64,000 nucleotides of DNA from Acheta domesticus (taxonomy: Eukaryota > Arthropoda > Insecta > Orthoptera > Gryllidae). This document shows, piece after piece, positions 36,292 to 48,000 of this stretch. The notes beneath the pieces are model-generated. The model was not told the DNA's origin. It worked only from the letters and a program-made list of their open reading frames with translations, and did no database searches. Every line of letters begins with the position of its first letter. The stretch's first letter is position 1. The stretch is taken from the NCBI GenBank assembly GCA_031308135.1, contig JAHLJT010009419.1:183536856-183600855 (forward strand), written 5' to 3'. Both the position numbers and the translations under genes were made by a program.

Positions 36292-39200
36292 ACACATTTT
36301 ACAACAGAAATTAAAGAACCCATAGTGACACTTTTTTTAATTAAATAAAATTATTGTTGTAAAGACAAAAATGATTTTCAGTATAAAATAGATGTTTGTC
36401 AACTGTTTAATAAATCTTAAAGTATTAAAAATAAAAAACTCCTTTATCGGTACGTCGTCATGATCCTTCACTATAGATATAGTTCAGCTTAAGCTACGTC
36501 ATGTATTCAAGTTGTCTATACTTTCAATAAGTAAAATATTTTTTCGTGTAATAATTATCATTTTATATTATTTGTTTCAAATAATAATTGGTAATAAAAT
36601 ATTTCAGATTCATCAAAAGAATCAACCTCTGAAGTTAAAACAGACGAACTCCATCTGTAGCACGACATAAACTCTACGGAAATGGATCCTCAAAAGGCAG
36701 AATCTCCCAAAGAACGAGTAGAACTAAATAATTCTGATAATAGCAGTTGTCTCGATAAGCAAAATATACCTCCAATTGAATTTAAATTTCCCCGAGACAA
36801 AGACGGTCGTTGCTGTCAGCATGAATGGTTCAAAAAATATCCATGGATGCCCTATATTGAACAGAAAGATCACATCCTATGCTTTATATGTCTTGAAGCT
36901 TTTCATCATGGAAAAAAATATACATCACGTGGTAATAAAGAAACTTTTGTTACTGTTGGTTTCTGCAATTGGAAAAAGGGTAATGAAAAACTGAAAACAC
37001 ATGCAACTAGTCAGCATCATTGTGATAGTTTAAACTATATTCATCACTTAAAACATGGAAATCGAATAAACCTACTTTTTGATAATTTACGAAAAGAGCA
37101 AGAAGATGCCCGTACATCTTTACGCATAATAATTAGTTCAATTCGTTATCTCGCCCGCTCTGGTCAAGCATTAAGAGGAAATGATAATGACGGAGGTAAT
37201 CTTATTCAATTATTAGAAGAAAGATCGCTAGATTCGGTAGAACTTGACTCATGGCTAAAACGAAGAGATAAATGGCTTTGTGGAGATATACAAAATGAAA
37301 TAATAGAGATTATGTCTCATAAATTAATGCGGCAAATGGTTAAAGAAATCAAGAAAAGCCCTTTCTTTTCTATTATGGCAGATGGAACCACAGATTCGAC
37401 TGGTTGTGAACAGTTCTCTTCTTGTTTACGTGTTGTAGATCCTGTAGATTTCAAAATAAAAGAGTTGTTCTTGGGTCTTTATTGTCTTCCTGATTCTAAA
37501 GCAGAGACTATACAATGCAATCAACGATCTTTTAATTCGATTAAATTTAAATATTCATGATATGAGAGGTCATTGTTTTGATGGCGCTGCAACAATGTCT
37601 GGTCATATAAGTGGAGTTCAAAAGCGCCTTTCAGCTGAAGAACGTAAGTCAATGTTTGTACATTGTGCTAATCATTCACTTGATTTGGTAATTCAAGAAG
37701 TAGCAAAAAGGTGCGACCTCATTGCAGATAGTTTAATGGTAGTAAAAGTTGTTTCTAATGTAATATTGGAATCATCAAAGCGGAAAAACATCTACAGCGG
37801 AATTGTTTTGCCACCATGTACTGAGGATAGTATTTCGCGACTACTCCCCCTTTGTCCGACTCGATGGTGCATTCGAGTTAAATCAATGAAAAGATTTGTT
37901 GATAATTATTTACGAGTCATGGAGACATTAAAAATTATATTAAGTGATGAGTCATGTGCACTTAGCATTGACAGAAAATCTGTTTTGAGAGGGTACCTTA
38001 CATGTATGGGTAAATTTGAAACATTGCTATCGCTAAAACTTGCAATTTTAGTTTGTGAACCTGCTGAAATGTTGGCTAAAGCACTTCAGAGTGAAGACTT
38101 TACAGCAACCGGTGCAAAGCAAGCTCAAATGTTGTGGAATACTTACAACAACATGAGTGAAGCTGACTACAACAAAGAATGGAATGCTTGTGAGAAAGTA
38201 TCAAACGACTGTTTACATCTTGAAATGCCACGCCCTCCAAAATTAAGGATGCCTCCAAAAAGGTTCCAGCAAGGAAGCACTCCGGCTCAAATAGATGCAA
38301 AAACTTCTCTAAGGCAAAAGTATATTCACGTAATCGACTGGTTGAAAAATGAATTAGATCGAAGGTTTGAGTAGCCAGGCATGAATCAACTTATAAAATT
38401 AGAAAAAATACTTTTAAAGCCCCCTTCATCTGAAGAACATTTAGAAGATTCTTTAAATGTTCACAGACCGGACTTCGACGTTGGAACTTTGTATGCACAG
38501 TTAAAATTACTACCTACTGTCATAAAAGACACTAATAATGTTAAACAATTTGCCGCTGCGTTCAAGCTGTTGCCGAATGAGTGTCGTCGAATGCTTTCAG
38601 AAGTTGAAAAGCTTTTGCTACTAATCCTGACAGTTCCAGCTACTTCCACCTCGTGTGAAAGATCCTTCAGTGCTCTGCGGCGTATATTAACATATCTTCG
38701 AGGAAATATGACGCAAAAGAGATTGACGAATCTTCTAATTCTTCATGTTCACCAAGAATTAACAAGGCAAATTGATTTAGATGAAGTTTTAGAAGAATTT
38801 ATATCGCGAACACAGGAACGAAGAAAAATATTTGGCGTTAAAATCTAAATAATATGTATCGATTAATAGTGTATATTTAATTGATATAATATATAAATCT
38901 AAGGCAAAGTATAGATGAAAACTATAAAGAGAAAATATACATTTACTTTAAGGTAAAAAGAAATACACATATTAACTTGAACCTTCATTCATTCCCAAAA
39001 CAGTATAGATTTGATTATAAAAGAATAACATGAGGTGGTCGTAAGTCACGTGACTTTGGGACACCGGCAGCTCGCTCGTGCTGTACGCTGCTGTATGTAG
39101 CTTTTCGTGCTGTTTGTGGTGCTTCAGCGTAATTATTTTGGGACGTTGTGGATATTTGTTCACTGCTTACAATCCAAAATTCTTTTTCTTTTCAAGAAGT

Positions 39201-40904
39201 GCAGTAACAATTTAACTTTGCAAATTGTGTTCCACAGGATAAAACAACTGTGTTAAATGTCAGTTCACACCAGTATGCAAGTGTGCCACAAGTAAATGAT
39301 CCTGAACTTGGCAGTGAGGTACCAACTGACAATATGTACTTGCCATCAGTACTCAATCTTGAAACTAGATTGTCTCCCTATGTTGTGGACATTGTAACTT
39401 ATATTGGAGGATTTTTAGTTAGAAACAGTGGCGTGCATTCCATGGAATGAAGGGAATGAGTCATTCCCCTATGTGAAGCATAGAAAAAATCCTTTATATA
39501 TTGGAAATATTCGTTGCTTAAGGCCAGAGCAAAACTGTTCACTCGACTCAGATTCTGAGCTAAGTGTGACGAAGTGTGTGTGATGTTTTCAGAACGGCGT
39601 GTAGATTCGTCTCGTGACGTCAGCGAAGTTTCTTGGAGAGTGCAGGCGTTTGACTTCGTCATGTCTCGTGAAAAGTCGGGTCGGTTCGTGAGGGCGCGAA
39701 AATGATAATTTAAATGCGTTCTGTTGTGATCGACTGGTAGCAATTTTAAGTTCGAAATAATTTATTGTTTTGGCGTTTTGAGAATGTTTGATGTACTTGC
39801 TAACTACATTATAATACAATGAAAGCATCAAGTATCTAATAACCGAGAACGTTTATATTCAGTTAAAGAAAGTATTCTGAACAAACTAATTCTTTGCGTA
39901 CCGTTCTGCAGTTCTCCCTTGCGGGAAGGGAATGCATTGGCGAGGTCATTCCACGCAGTCTTTATGGCATCTAGCGAGGAAAGTGGAGTCAATCCACGTT
40001 GACAAGCAGAGCCGATTGGCACGGCGCAATGCCCACGAGTGCCTTGCGATGATCTCCGTTTCCGGTGATATATTCGAAGTAGGCACGATCAACTTTCAGG
40101 AGAATAAAACATTACTGATATTTCGAGGAATCACCACACTAGAATTGAGGACGGAAGTTTGAATCGTATTCGCCTTTGGTCAATTATGAGATAAATTCTA
40201 CCAGGATTGTCGTGAGAGCTGATACATAAAATAATACAATATTTGCATTCAGAGCAAAAACGAGAAACACAAGTTGCAAGAAAGAGAACTAACAAGACGT
40301 GAAATTTGTCCGAGGAATTTAAACCGCAGAGCATCCAGAGAATGTGAAAAGTGTAAAAAAAGTAGAACGGACATCACATCTATTGTTTGTGAATATTGTG
40401 AAAAACATTAATACTGAACTCTATTGATACATTTTCAAATCAACATTCACCATATATTAAAGTTGATATTGAAGTTTTTTTATTTTATGGAAGACAAAAT
40501 ATGCTTTAATGCATGATGGATTTTGTAAATTTGTGTTATAGCTATTAACATATCTAGAAATGCTATGAACGTTATTACTGCCGAGGTCACAAGTTAAATA
40601 TTGAGGCGGAGCCGAGATTTTTAATTTGGACGAGGCAGTAATAACTCTGTAACATTTCGTGGTATGTTCAGCGTTTTATCGGTCATCATACAATCTCAAG
40701 ATTGTTGCGCAAATTTACATTACTGCGATATGAAACAAACTTATTCTATTGCAGCGGCACGTTAATCGATATTGCTGGGTGTTGCTTGCAATATATCTAC
40801 ACTTATCGCCATAACAAAAGCTGCACCCAGAAGGACAATGCGGATTGCGATCATTGTCAAGCAGGTAGAGGGTACCACGTATATAAACATTCACTTTCAC
40901 ATTT

Positions 40905-41900
40905 GTAGGACCAACATTTATTGCGCTGCACGGCCACAGATGGTACATGTTAGTATGGCGTGGGGCCGCCATTTTAGCGAACACACGTGTTCAGACATCA
41001 CGGCATGAAGTTGCACAGGTCTCGAATGGTGTCCTGTGCCAATCCATTTAATGCAGCTTGCACCTGAGCGCGCAGTTCTTGCAGATTGGTGGGTAGGGGT
41101 GGGATCCTGATCGCACGCTTCATAGCCCTCAAATATTATCGATCGGGGCCAGGTTTTGCAATGCTGCTGGCTATGTCAGAGTATCCACGGCTGCAATTCA
41201 TGCTCGAGAGATGGCTACGGTATGCGGACGTGCGAAATCCTGTCGAAACACAGCATACCGTGTGGCTGTCACGATACCTCCAATTAACACTAACGGTGAA
41301 CTGGCACCATGGGATATCGCGCTCACCAGGCTGGCGGGACGTGTGATGGGATACCACAAACCACTCGTGGCGCTCCCCACTGCGCCTCCAGACACGGACC
41401 CGGTGGTCGTCGCCATCAAGGCTGAAGCGGGACTCGTCGCTGAAGATGACCCGCTGCCAGTCTGTATGGCCCCATGTCCATCATTCGCAGCACCAGGCGA
41501 GTCTGTAGCGACGATGCTGGGGTGTGAGTGGCAGGCGTCTTAGCGGTCAGTCTGCGGCGAGCCTTGCGTTTTGCAAGTGCCTGCCAATGGTACTGGCACA
41601 TGATGTGTCAGTGCAGGCTGCACAGCCCGCTGAATAGCACCAATACCAAAAATTCGTCGGTCCTCCCTCCTCATGGTGCTTGGTGGACGTCCAGATCCTG
41701 CGTTTCGTATGTGCATGCCTTCTTGAATCCATTTCCGCCAACAACAGACGATGGTGGTGTCTGTACGACCGGTGTGAAGCAAAATACGGCTACAGGACCA
41801 ACCAGCCTCACGCACACCCACGATGCACCCCCTCTAGAACGCGTCTAACTGGACAATCGACTGTCGAAGGCGTCGCCGAGGCATAGTGTACGTGCAGACA
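40905..41900 (-). pseudogene. Tc1-like transposase relic
   Basis: Minus-strand readings in several frames follow the order of a Tc1 transposase. A helix-turn-helix region lies near 41821-41600 (GVREAGWS, RTDTTIVCCWRKW and a GSGRPP AT-hook-like motif). A central catalytic stretch near 41220 ends FARPHT, corresponding to the DNARPHT motif with the Asn replaced. A C-terminal part near 41080-41000 has NGLAQDTIRDLCNFMP. Frameshifts break every block. It is nested within the element 39426-43105. Confidence 0.65.
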
Positions 41901-42139
41901 ACGCTATCCGATGTCGCAATGGCCGGCGCCGCCGTTTGAAGTTCTCTTTTCTAGACCGGTGGACGCTACATCACGCACCTACCACCTACTCCCCAGTGCG
42001 CGGCCGACTGTGAAAATGAAATCATTGGCTTAGTGTGTAAATACCCTCAGAGTTTGCAGCGGATCAGTCGGGTTATTCGGGGAGCAGCTTTTTTTATGAC
42101 GATGAGTGTATTTCAACAATACATTCGCATACCGTGGCT

Positions 42140-42615
42140 CGATGAGGATGGACGCGGAAAATTCGTCTCTACCGCGAGAAATTTTAGATCCCGCAACGGA
42201 AGCTACACGGTATTGAATTCCAGAAAAATCCAAAGGACGATACGAAAAGACATACCAAGACTTTAAATCTTGGAAAAAGCACTTTGTCAACGTGGCATTC
42301 ACAAGATTGTAGGAGTGCCAAAAATTATAGCAATCTATCTTGGTCTCCTAGAATCCGAAAAATATACCGGTCACTCTTTAAGGAGAACTTCGACTACGGC
42401 ATTGGTCGATTCAGGAGCTTCGATTACAGATTTGAAACGCTTTGGTGGATGACGGAGCTCTACCGCAGCCGAATCCTATGTAAATCCTTGTCCTTGGTAA
42501 ATAAGGTGAAAATAGTCACAAAAAAGACCATCAGCGAGGAAGGTGGCGCGTCGATTTCCAGTGACACCACATCGTCAGCAAACTGGAGAAAAGATTCATT
42601 TTATGGAATGCCATG
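42140..42615 (+). pseudogene. Internally deleted tyrosine recombinase (Crypton-like)
   Basis: An N-terminal block near 42195-42270 reads ATEATRY and then KSKGRYEKTYQDFKSW, a pattern typical of metazoan tyrosine recombinase proteins. It joins almost directly to the C-terminal catalytic block at 42300-42480, with YTGHSLRRTSTTALVDSGA (the H-x-x-R box), LKRFGG followed by a TGA where the family has Trp, and AESYV with the candidate nucleophilic Tyr. The middle of the catalytic domain is absent. The stop and frame changes make it non-functional. Assignment to Cryptons, not to DIRS-type elements, is tentative. Confidence 0.65.
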
Positions 42616-43560
42616 AAAATGGTGCCAATTTACTTAGTATTTATTTTTCTTATTGCACAATTAATAAATTACAATTAACAATGAGCATCCTCCAAAATAA
42701 TGAGTTATTTTTATTCCTATTTGTCTTGTAAATTGCTATGTTGTTTTTTCGTAATAAAGTTGGCTTGTTATGAATCGGTGGTTGTTTATTTATGTTGTTA
42801 AGGATGTTAAACCTGTTGCTAAGGATGTTAAATTTCGTAACATACAGGATGGTACAAGTGACCTTAACAAACCTGTAGGGTGGCACGTTACGAAAGGTTA
42901 AAGACGTACGTGACCGATAAATAATTTTAAATAACAAAGTACTCGATAAATAAGGTTAAGGTATGTTATAAACAAATTATATTTGTTTTGTTTGTTATAT
43001 TATATTCACATTTTGTGAAAATTCATATCTTTATCTATTTTACTTTTTTTATACCTTGGACTTCAAAAGTGCTTCCCCTACTAAAATTATCACCGCACGC
43101 CACTGGTTAGAAAGTTGCAAAAGTCTCTTGCTTATGTGAACTGAAAGCTAGTTCTTTGCCGGACTGATACTGATGAAGGATCATAATCCTTCATTCAGAG
43201 GAAAGATGATTATGGATTGAAATACCCTTCTGCAGATGTTATAAAAATCTGCAAAAGAGCAGAGGTAGAAGTAAGAATACTTCAGGGGAGAGGTGACATT
43301 TTTAAAAAGGCAACATGTAGTACAATATTGTAAATAGATGTCTGAGAGAATTTGTGAATAGTTCTGTTTTTAGTAATTTAACATATCATATTATTGGTCA
43401 AGAGGCCATAATGAATCACAGGATGTACTTAATAAAGGCAATATTGTTTAAATATATTGACCTAAGATTAAAACATGTAGGAAGAGAGCACATCCAAATT
43501 TACCAAAAAAAATAGTATGGGTCAGTTAACAACAAAATTATTTTATTTAGATGGCATTAA

Positions 43561-44478
43561 TCCTATGTGTATTTACTGGTGTAAGTTGTGTTTATAGTAT
43601 GTTAGTGTTAGTAATTTGTATGATTGTAGTTGATTTTTTTTTCAGTAAATTCTTTGAAAAATATGTACTTCAGCTTCCAGGTCAAAGAACCTCATTTCGA
43701 TCAGGTTTTTGTCCAGTTTTCCCAATCCAATGAACAAATGCTGAGATGTCCCCTTGTTTTGCTTTTGGATATAAATGTAGCTTCACTAAGCCCATGTTTT
43801 CTTGAGCTTACTTGCTAGTAGTGGTAGGAGTAAAGCCAGTGGCATGTTACTGTTGTTAGTAATATAAAGAAGAAAAAAATAAAACATGCAGTTTGTTTAT
43901 CGATGCAAATAGGTTTTATATAAATCGGGAGGGAAAATGTCTAATGTTATAGTTAAAATATTGGGAAGAGCTTTTGAAGCTCAAGAAAATGCGTCCAGAT
44001 GGAACTTTTCCACCATATATCACATACAGTTTTTGACTAAATAAATCAAAATATAAATCAAAGGTAAAGCCTTTTTTCCCTCTATAAATCCTTGAAATAT
44101 CATTTTGATAACCTGCTATTATAAATGACACTGATGTGAATCTTCAATAGTAGAATGTCTAACATTGAGTAATAGAAATTTGATCAATGCATCCCATGGA
44201 GTTAATTTATTTTACATATATTTTTTATTTATAGCCCTATGCAATTGTACTTGTAAAACAGGTTTAGTGGAGTATGCGGTTGAAAGTGTCAAGTTGGACA
44301 AAAATCGGAATTTTCATGTACTTGAGCAAATAGAGCAGAAAAACTTAAATTCACTTTTCTGCTATAAGCAACATTTTTAGGGTTGATTAATAAATGAGAA
44401 AATAACGCTGGAATGAAACATCTTAAGTACGTATAAAAATAAGTCATTTAATGCGAGACGGGTGTTCTTGTAGATGCC
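43561..44478. other. AT-rich interval, nothing recognised
   Basis: Several short open frames but none with a recognisable motif. It may include the 3' end of the P-element relic; no terminal inverted repeat was found. Confidence 0.4.
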
Positions 44479-44830
44479 ACCTAACTGTCCCAGTCACGTG
44501 ACACTGGCGCGAGAGATGTTGATACCCGGCCGGGCCTTCTGCGCAGCTCTGTGCACACTCTAGTATATCTCTCCTCTATGGTTGGGAACCCCTGGTTTAG
44601 GCGCTAGTATTGAGCACAGACTGACGGACAGATGGACAGGCAGACGGACGATCAGAGACAAACGAACAGGCAGATTGACGGACAGGCAAACAGATTTATC
44701 CATCTGTTGGTCGTTACCAAGTCACGTCAATATTTTTGTGTCAAAAATTCGTCGTTTTTCCGGCTCACGATTACAATACTTTTCTTTCAAAGTGAGGGCG
44801 AGAAAGTAAAAGTAGAAAATTGGGTACATT
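44479..44830 (+). repeat. GC-richer repeat fragment with GGAC/AGAC array
   Basis: A passage with CAGTCACGTGACACTGGCGC and GGTTGGGAACCCCTGG leads into GACGGACAGATGGACAGGC-type tetranucleotides. It then continues with CAGATTTATCCATCTG and TTTCCGGCTC, echoing parts of the dispersed repeat near 22.6 and 25.9 kb. Boundaries are uncertain. Confidence 0.4.
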
Positions 44831-45059
44831 TTAAATAAATGGATAAATGTTATCGTATATTTGTTCTATATGAAAAGTTAAGTATCTTGGCGTTTAAGTA
44901 CTTCTATTAGTCTTTGGTTTAATATCTTTATTTCAGCATATTTGTTTTTTCATCATATATTTCTAGAAATCAGTATCTGTCGCAAATAATGTGTTACTAT
45001 ACAAGGGTTTAATTTGAGAAACGTAATAATATAAGAATGAGAAAATTTCATAATTTTTT

Positions 45060-48000
45060 TTAGTAAAAATCACGATATGGAAATTCTGGATGAGCATCAA
45101 ATCTGAAAAAAGAAAAGGATATGTGTAAATGAATTTGTCACTAAAGCCAATTCTCACCTTTTGTTTGTTATTTTTTTATAACTATTCCATGCTATAGTTA
45201 TTAGTGAATGTACTCACGGCTGGGAAGATTCATTGAAAATTCTCGCACGTCGACCTTTATCTAAAGCATTTAGATCATCCATCTCATCTACAGTAAGTTC
45301 AAAATCGAATACCTGCAAAATCAAGAAAGTTCAAAGTCCAAAATCAAGAAAGCTCAAAATGTTGCAAAGTTGCAAGTTCAAAGTGTTGCAAAGTTGCCAA
45401 AGTTGCAAAATCTGCAAGTTGAAAATAAAGAAACATTACTCTATGAAGGATCTGATTTAGGTACTACAGGGTCCAAAGTACAAGTACAAAACCGTTTTGT
45501 CTCGTGCCCCTCCCCCGTGGGGTATATTTTTGTATATTCTCTTACAAAATTTTATATGAACTTATTATTAAACCAATTTGACACATATCAAATAATTTTT
45601 AAGTACATTTTAGCATAGAAGACTGGTTATCATTTTTTATAGACTTACACATTTTACTTTTTTCGATTATTTATGATTTTTTTTCGGCTTGCGGTACCCT
45701 CATGGATAGGGGCTCTTCGGGTTTATTGCTCATAGAAAAATACGGCCGTGTATCTATGAGGGAATTAAGTTAAACATTCTTAAAGTAACTGAGCTGCATT
45801 AACATTGAACTGAAGAATCCCAACTAACAAGTTAACCTTATTTATTTTAACATTTAGGTCTAATTGAATTCATTGATGTATTCAGTCCTATTAAGACAAT
45901 AATAGTATTGTATTTTATAAGAGACTTACATCAATGTTTTCCTTTATCCTTTTTGGATTAGAACTCTTAGGAATAACTGCAATCCCCCTCTGAATAAGGT
46001 GACGCAGAAGCACTTGTGCTGGAGACTTCTTGTACTTCTTGGCTATATCCAGGACCACTGGTTCTGTTAATGGTGTAACGTTGGGAACCCTGAAACGTCC
46101 AAGCAATATTTTGAAGGGCCAAAAGATATACGATGTTCGAACACACATTGTCTTCCCTCCTAATTCACAACTCACCGCCACTGATCTCTTATGCGCATGG
46201 GTGTCCCCGTAACCAAGTGACACATACATACATCTGCAGTATTGAACCTGTTACTCTTCCATATTTACAACGCGTACCAAGGGCACCGTTTTAGTATCTA
46301 TTACTTCCATTGCTTTAGAGTAATCTTCCATTACTCTAAGAGTAATGAGTACTCTAAGAGTACTCTCGAGTAATGGGTACTCTTAAGAGTTCTCTAGGAG
46401 TACTCAAAGAGTACTTCTAGAGTAATGGAAAATCTTATTGCTGCTATTGCAACAATACGTACTTTCTTCCATTCGTCTACAGGAATAATGCTTCACTATT
46501 ACTTTGAACAACAAGACTCGTTGTCCATTGAAAATGTGTGGATAATGCTCAAACGAAGGATGCCCAACAGGATGTCTTGAGCTTGAGAAATTGTATATCT
46601 CATGTGGCACAAATTCAGCGATATTTAATTCAATACTTAGTGTATCGCCGACAAAAAAATCCCCCGAACTTACCATCAATGGAAATAGCATCCCGTGGAC
46701 TTCTTCACCAGTGAAGTACCTAGGAGTATTATTTGACAAAAGATTAACCCCCTTATACACGCAACTGGTTTGGTCAAAACGTTGAAAATGTTTCCTTTAA
46801 TTAACTCTAAATTTGCAACTAGTATCTAAAGCTGAATATTACTGCACAAATCAATTATTCAACCCACTCTAACCTGTGTATGTCCAGTAAGGGTTGGCGC
46901 AGCACCCAGTAACCTTCAAAAGTTAGTTGCATTCCAAAATAAGTTCCTAATAAAGACCCTCAAGGCACCATGGTTTATTCCAAATTCCCAAGTTCATCGC
47001 GAGCTAAATATATTACCATTAAAGGAACACATAAACAAAATTTTTTTCAATATCTTTACTCTTCCCCCTGTTCCACAATATTTAATCTGGGCCGCCGTGC
47101 TTCATGGCCCCGTGTTAATTTAAGATTCCACAAGGATAGACTGAGGCCACCGTAACTTCTGTTTCTATACCTTTCCTAGCACTACGTTAATTTCAACGTA
47201 ACACCCGAAACCGAACCTTGAAGCCTGAACAAATCATCGAACCTTACACCATGTTTTCACGAGTAGGAATGAATACTCATTTGCTATGGATGGGCCTACC
47301 CAAAACGATATAACATAAAATGTACTGTTTTCAAATCCCTCGAGAGACAGAAATGTCGAACGAGAAGAAATAATAAAAAAAAGAGTGTATCGTGTGCTTA
47401 TAGATGTCAAAGATAGCAACTTCGGATAACGAACATTCTGAACCATTCTGTGGTTATGGCCTATCATTTACTCAGGATTACTCACGATAAGTGTCCGGTC
47501 AAAATAAAGGTCATAATTATTGAAAATCTTTGTTATATTTGTAAATTACTCGAACAGTAATGTGAGATAGACGAAGAGCCGACACTGAATTAAAAGACCT
47601 TCAAGTGTGTATCTACTATCAGACCCAGAGTAAGTACGGAGCGGACAGAGCTGCTGCTCTGGGGCTACCACTGTGAAGGCCCATTCACAATACAGACGTA
47701 AACATAAGCATAATGCATAAACATAAAGTTTAACATAAGTGATTGACTGAAGTGTTCACAATGTCCAACATAAGCGTAAGCAAAGGCTTTCTATTTTTTG
47801 TGGGGTCATTCTAGTTACTATAGGTTGGATGTGAGAAAATTTATATATATTGCGACGGAACACGTCGTGTCTTTGCGACGTGCCGCCATTAATCAACCTT
47901 CGTCGGGTCAGGGCGTTTATACCCCACGAGAAGTGTTTCTGGCGTGGGTGTCACCGGGACTGTGCGGCGCTCCTGTCGCCGCTCCGTCGCCAGGCCCTGC

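Larger units (their letters stand above)
33282..38848 (+). mobile_element. Autonomous-type hAT transposon, decayed
   Basis: The left end CAGGGACGTCGGAAGTATG is hAT-like and is followed by a GGGGGGTC/GACCCCCC stem. It precedes a broken hAT transposase gene in the same orientation. The 8 bp before it are GTAACTAA. A matching right terminal repeat and target duplication were not found between 38849 and 39240, so the right end is lost or outside recognition; the end given is the stop of the transposase frame. Confidence 0.55.
34206..38848 (+). pseudogene. hAT transposase (TTF-type zinc finger, RNase H fold, hATC), broken
   Basis: A short first exon, 34206-34287 (MKRANSNTNQ then FFKKPKAD), ends at GTAAG and joins 36608 after TTTCAG. 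A TAG at 36658-36660 interrupts the frame. From 36682 the frame carries a TTF-like zinc finger (DHILCFICLEAF ... HATSQHHC), then FSIMADGTTDSTG with the first catalytic Asp. A one-base frameshift lies near 37515. The frame from 37562 has CFDGAATMSG with the second Asp and CPTRW near 37856-37870. A second in-frame TAG is at 38372-38374. The last part holds the hATC dimerisation region (TSCERSFSALRRI) and ends at 38848. It resembles ZMYM1-like/ZBED-type proteins derived from hAT transposases. Three lesions make an active protein unlikely. Confidence 0.85.
39426..43105. mobile_element. 3.68-kb composite element with hAT-type ends and perfect 8-bp target duplication
   Basis: The left end CAGTGGCGTGCATTCC and the reverse complement of the right end, CAGTGGCGTGCGGTGAT, share 11 terminal bases. 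The flanks GTTAGAAA (39418-39425 and 43106-43113) are identical and restore the P-element reading across the site. Inside are a Tc1-like relic (minus strand), two blocks of a tyrosine recombinase (plus strand) and a Cys-rich reading at about 40300-40408 (ECEKCKKSR then VCEYCEKH). No hAT transposase was recognised, so the element is non-autonomous or a composite of later nested insertions. Confidence 0.8.
32475..43560 (+). pseudogene. P-element-like (THAP) transposase relic, split by nested elements
   Basis: Three separated blocks keep the order of a P-element/THAP9-type transposase. The first is a THAP zinc finger. Its first half is near 32510-32590 (SCIKNSCNSEAK then AYFRIPN) and its second half at 32927-33128 (YFCEKHFEASDI supplying C-x2-H, and the family motif GAVPSIF). 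Next comes a C-terminal piece at about 39240-39425 (TRLSPYVVDIVTYIGGF). Then come the last 150 residues at 43114-43560 (KYPSADVIKICKRAEVEVR, NHRMYLIKAILFKYID and a TKLFYLDG end). The catalytic core is missing. A hAT unit occupies the gap between blocks one and two, and a 3.68-kb element the gap between two and three. Stops and frameshifts are common. Confidence 0.7.

Noticed and set aside
36658..38374. Two in-frame TAG codons in the hAT transposase as possible stop-codon readthrough or code change
   Set aside because: The frame also has an independent one-base frameshift near 37515, and the host genes here end normally in TAA, so ordinary decay explains them.
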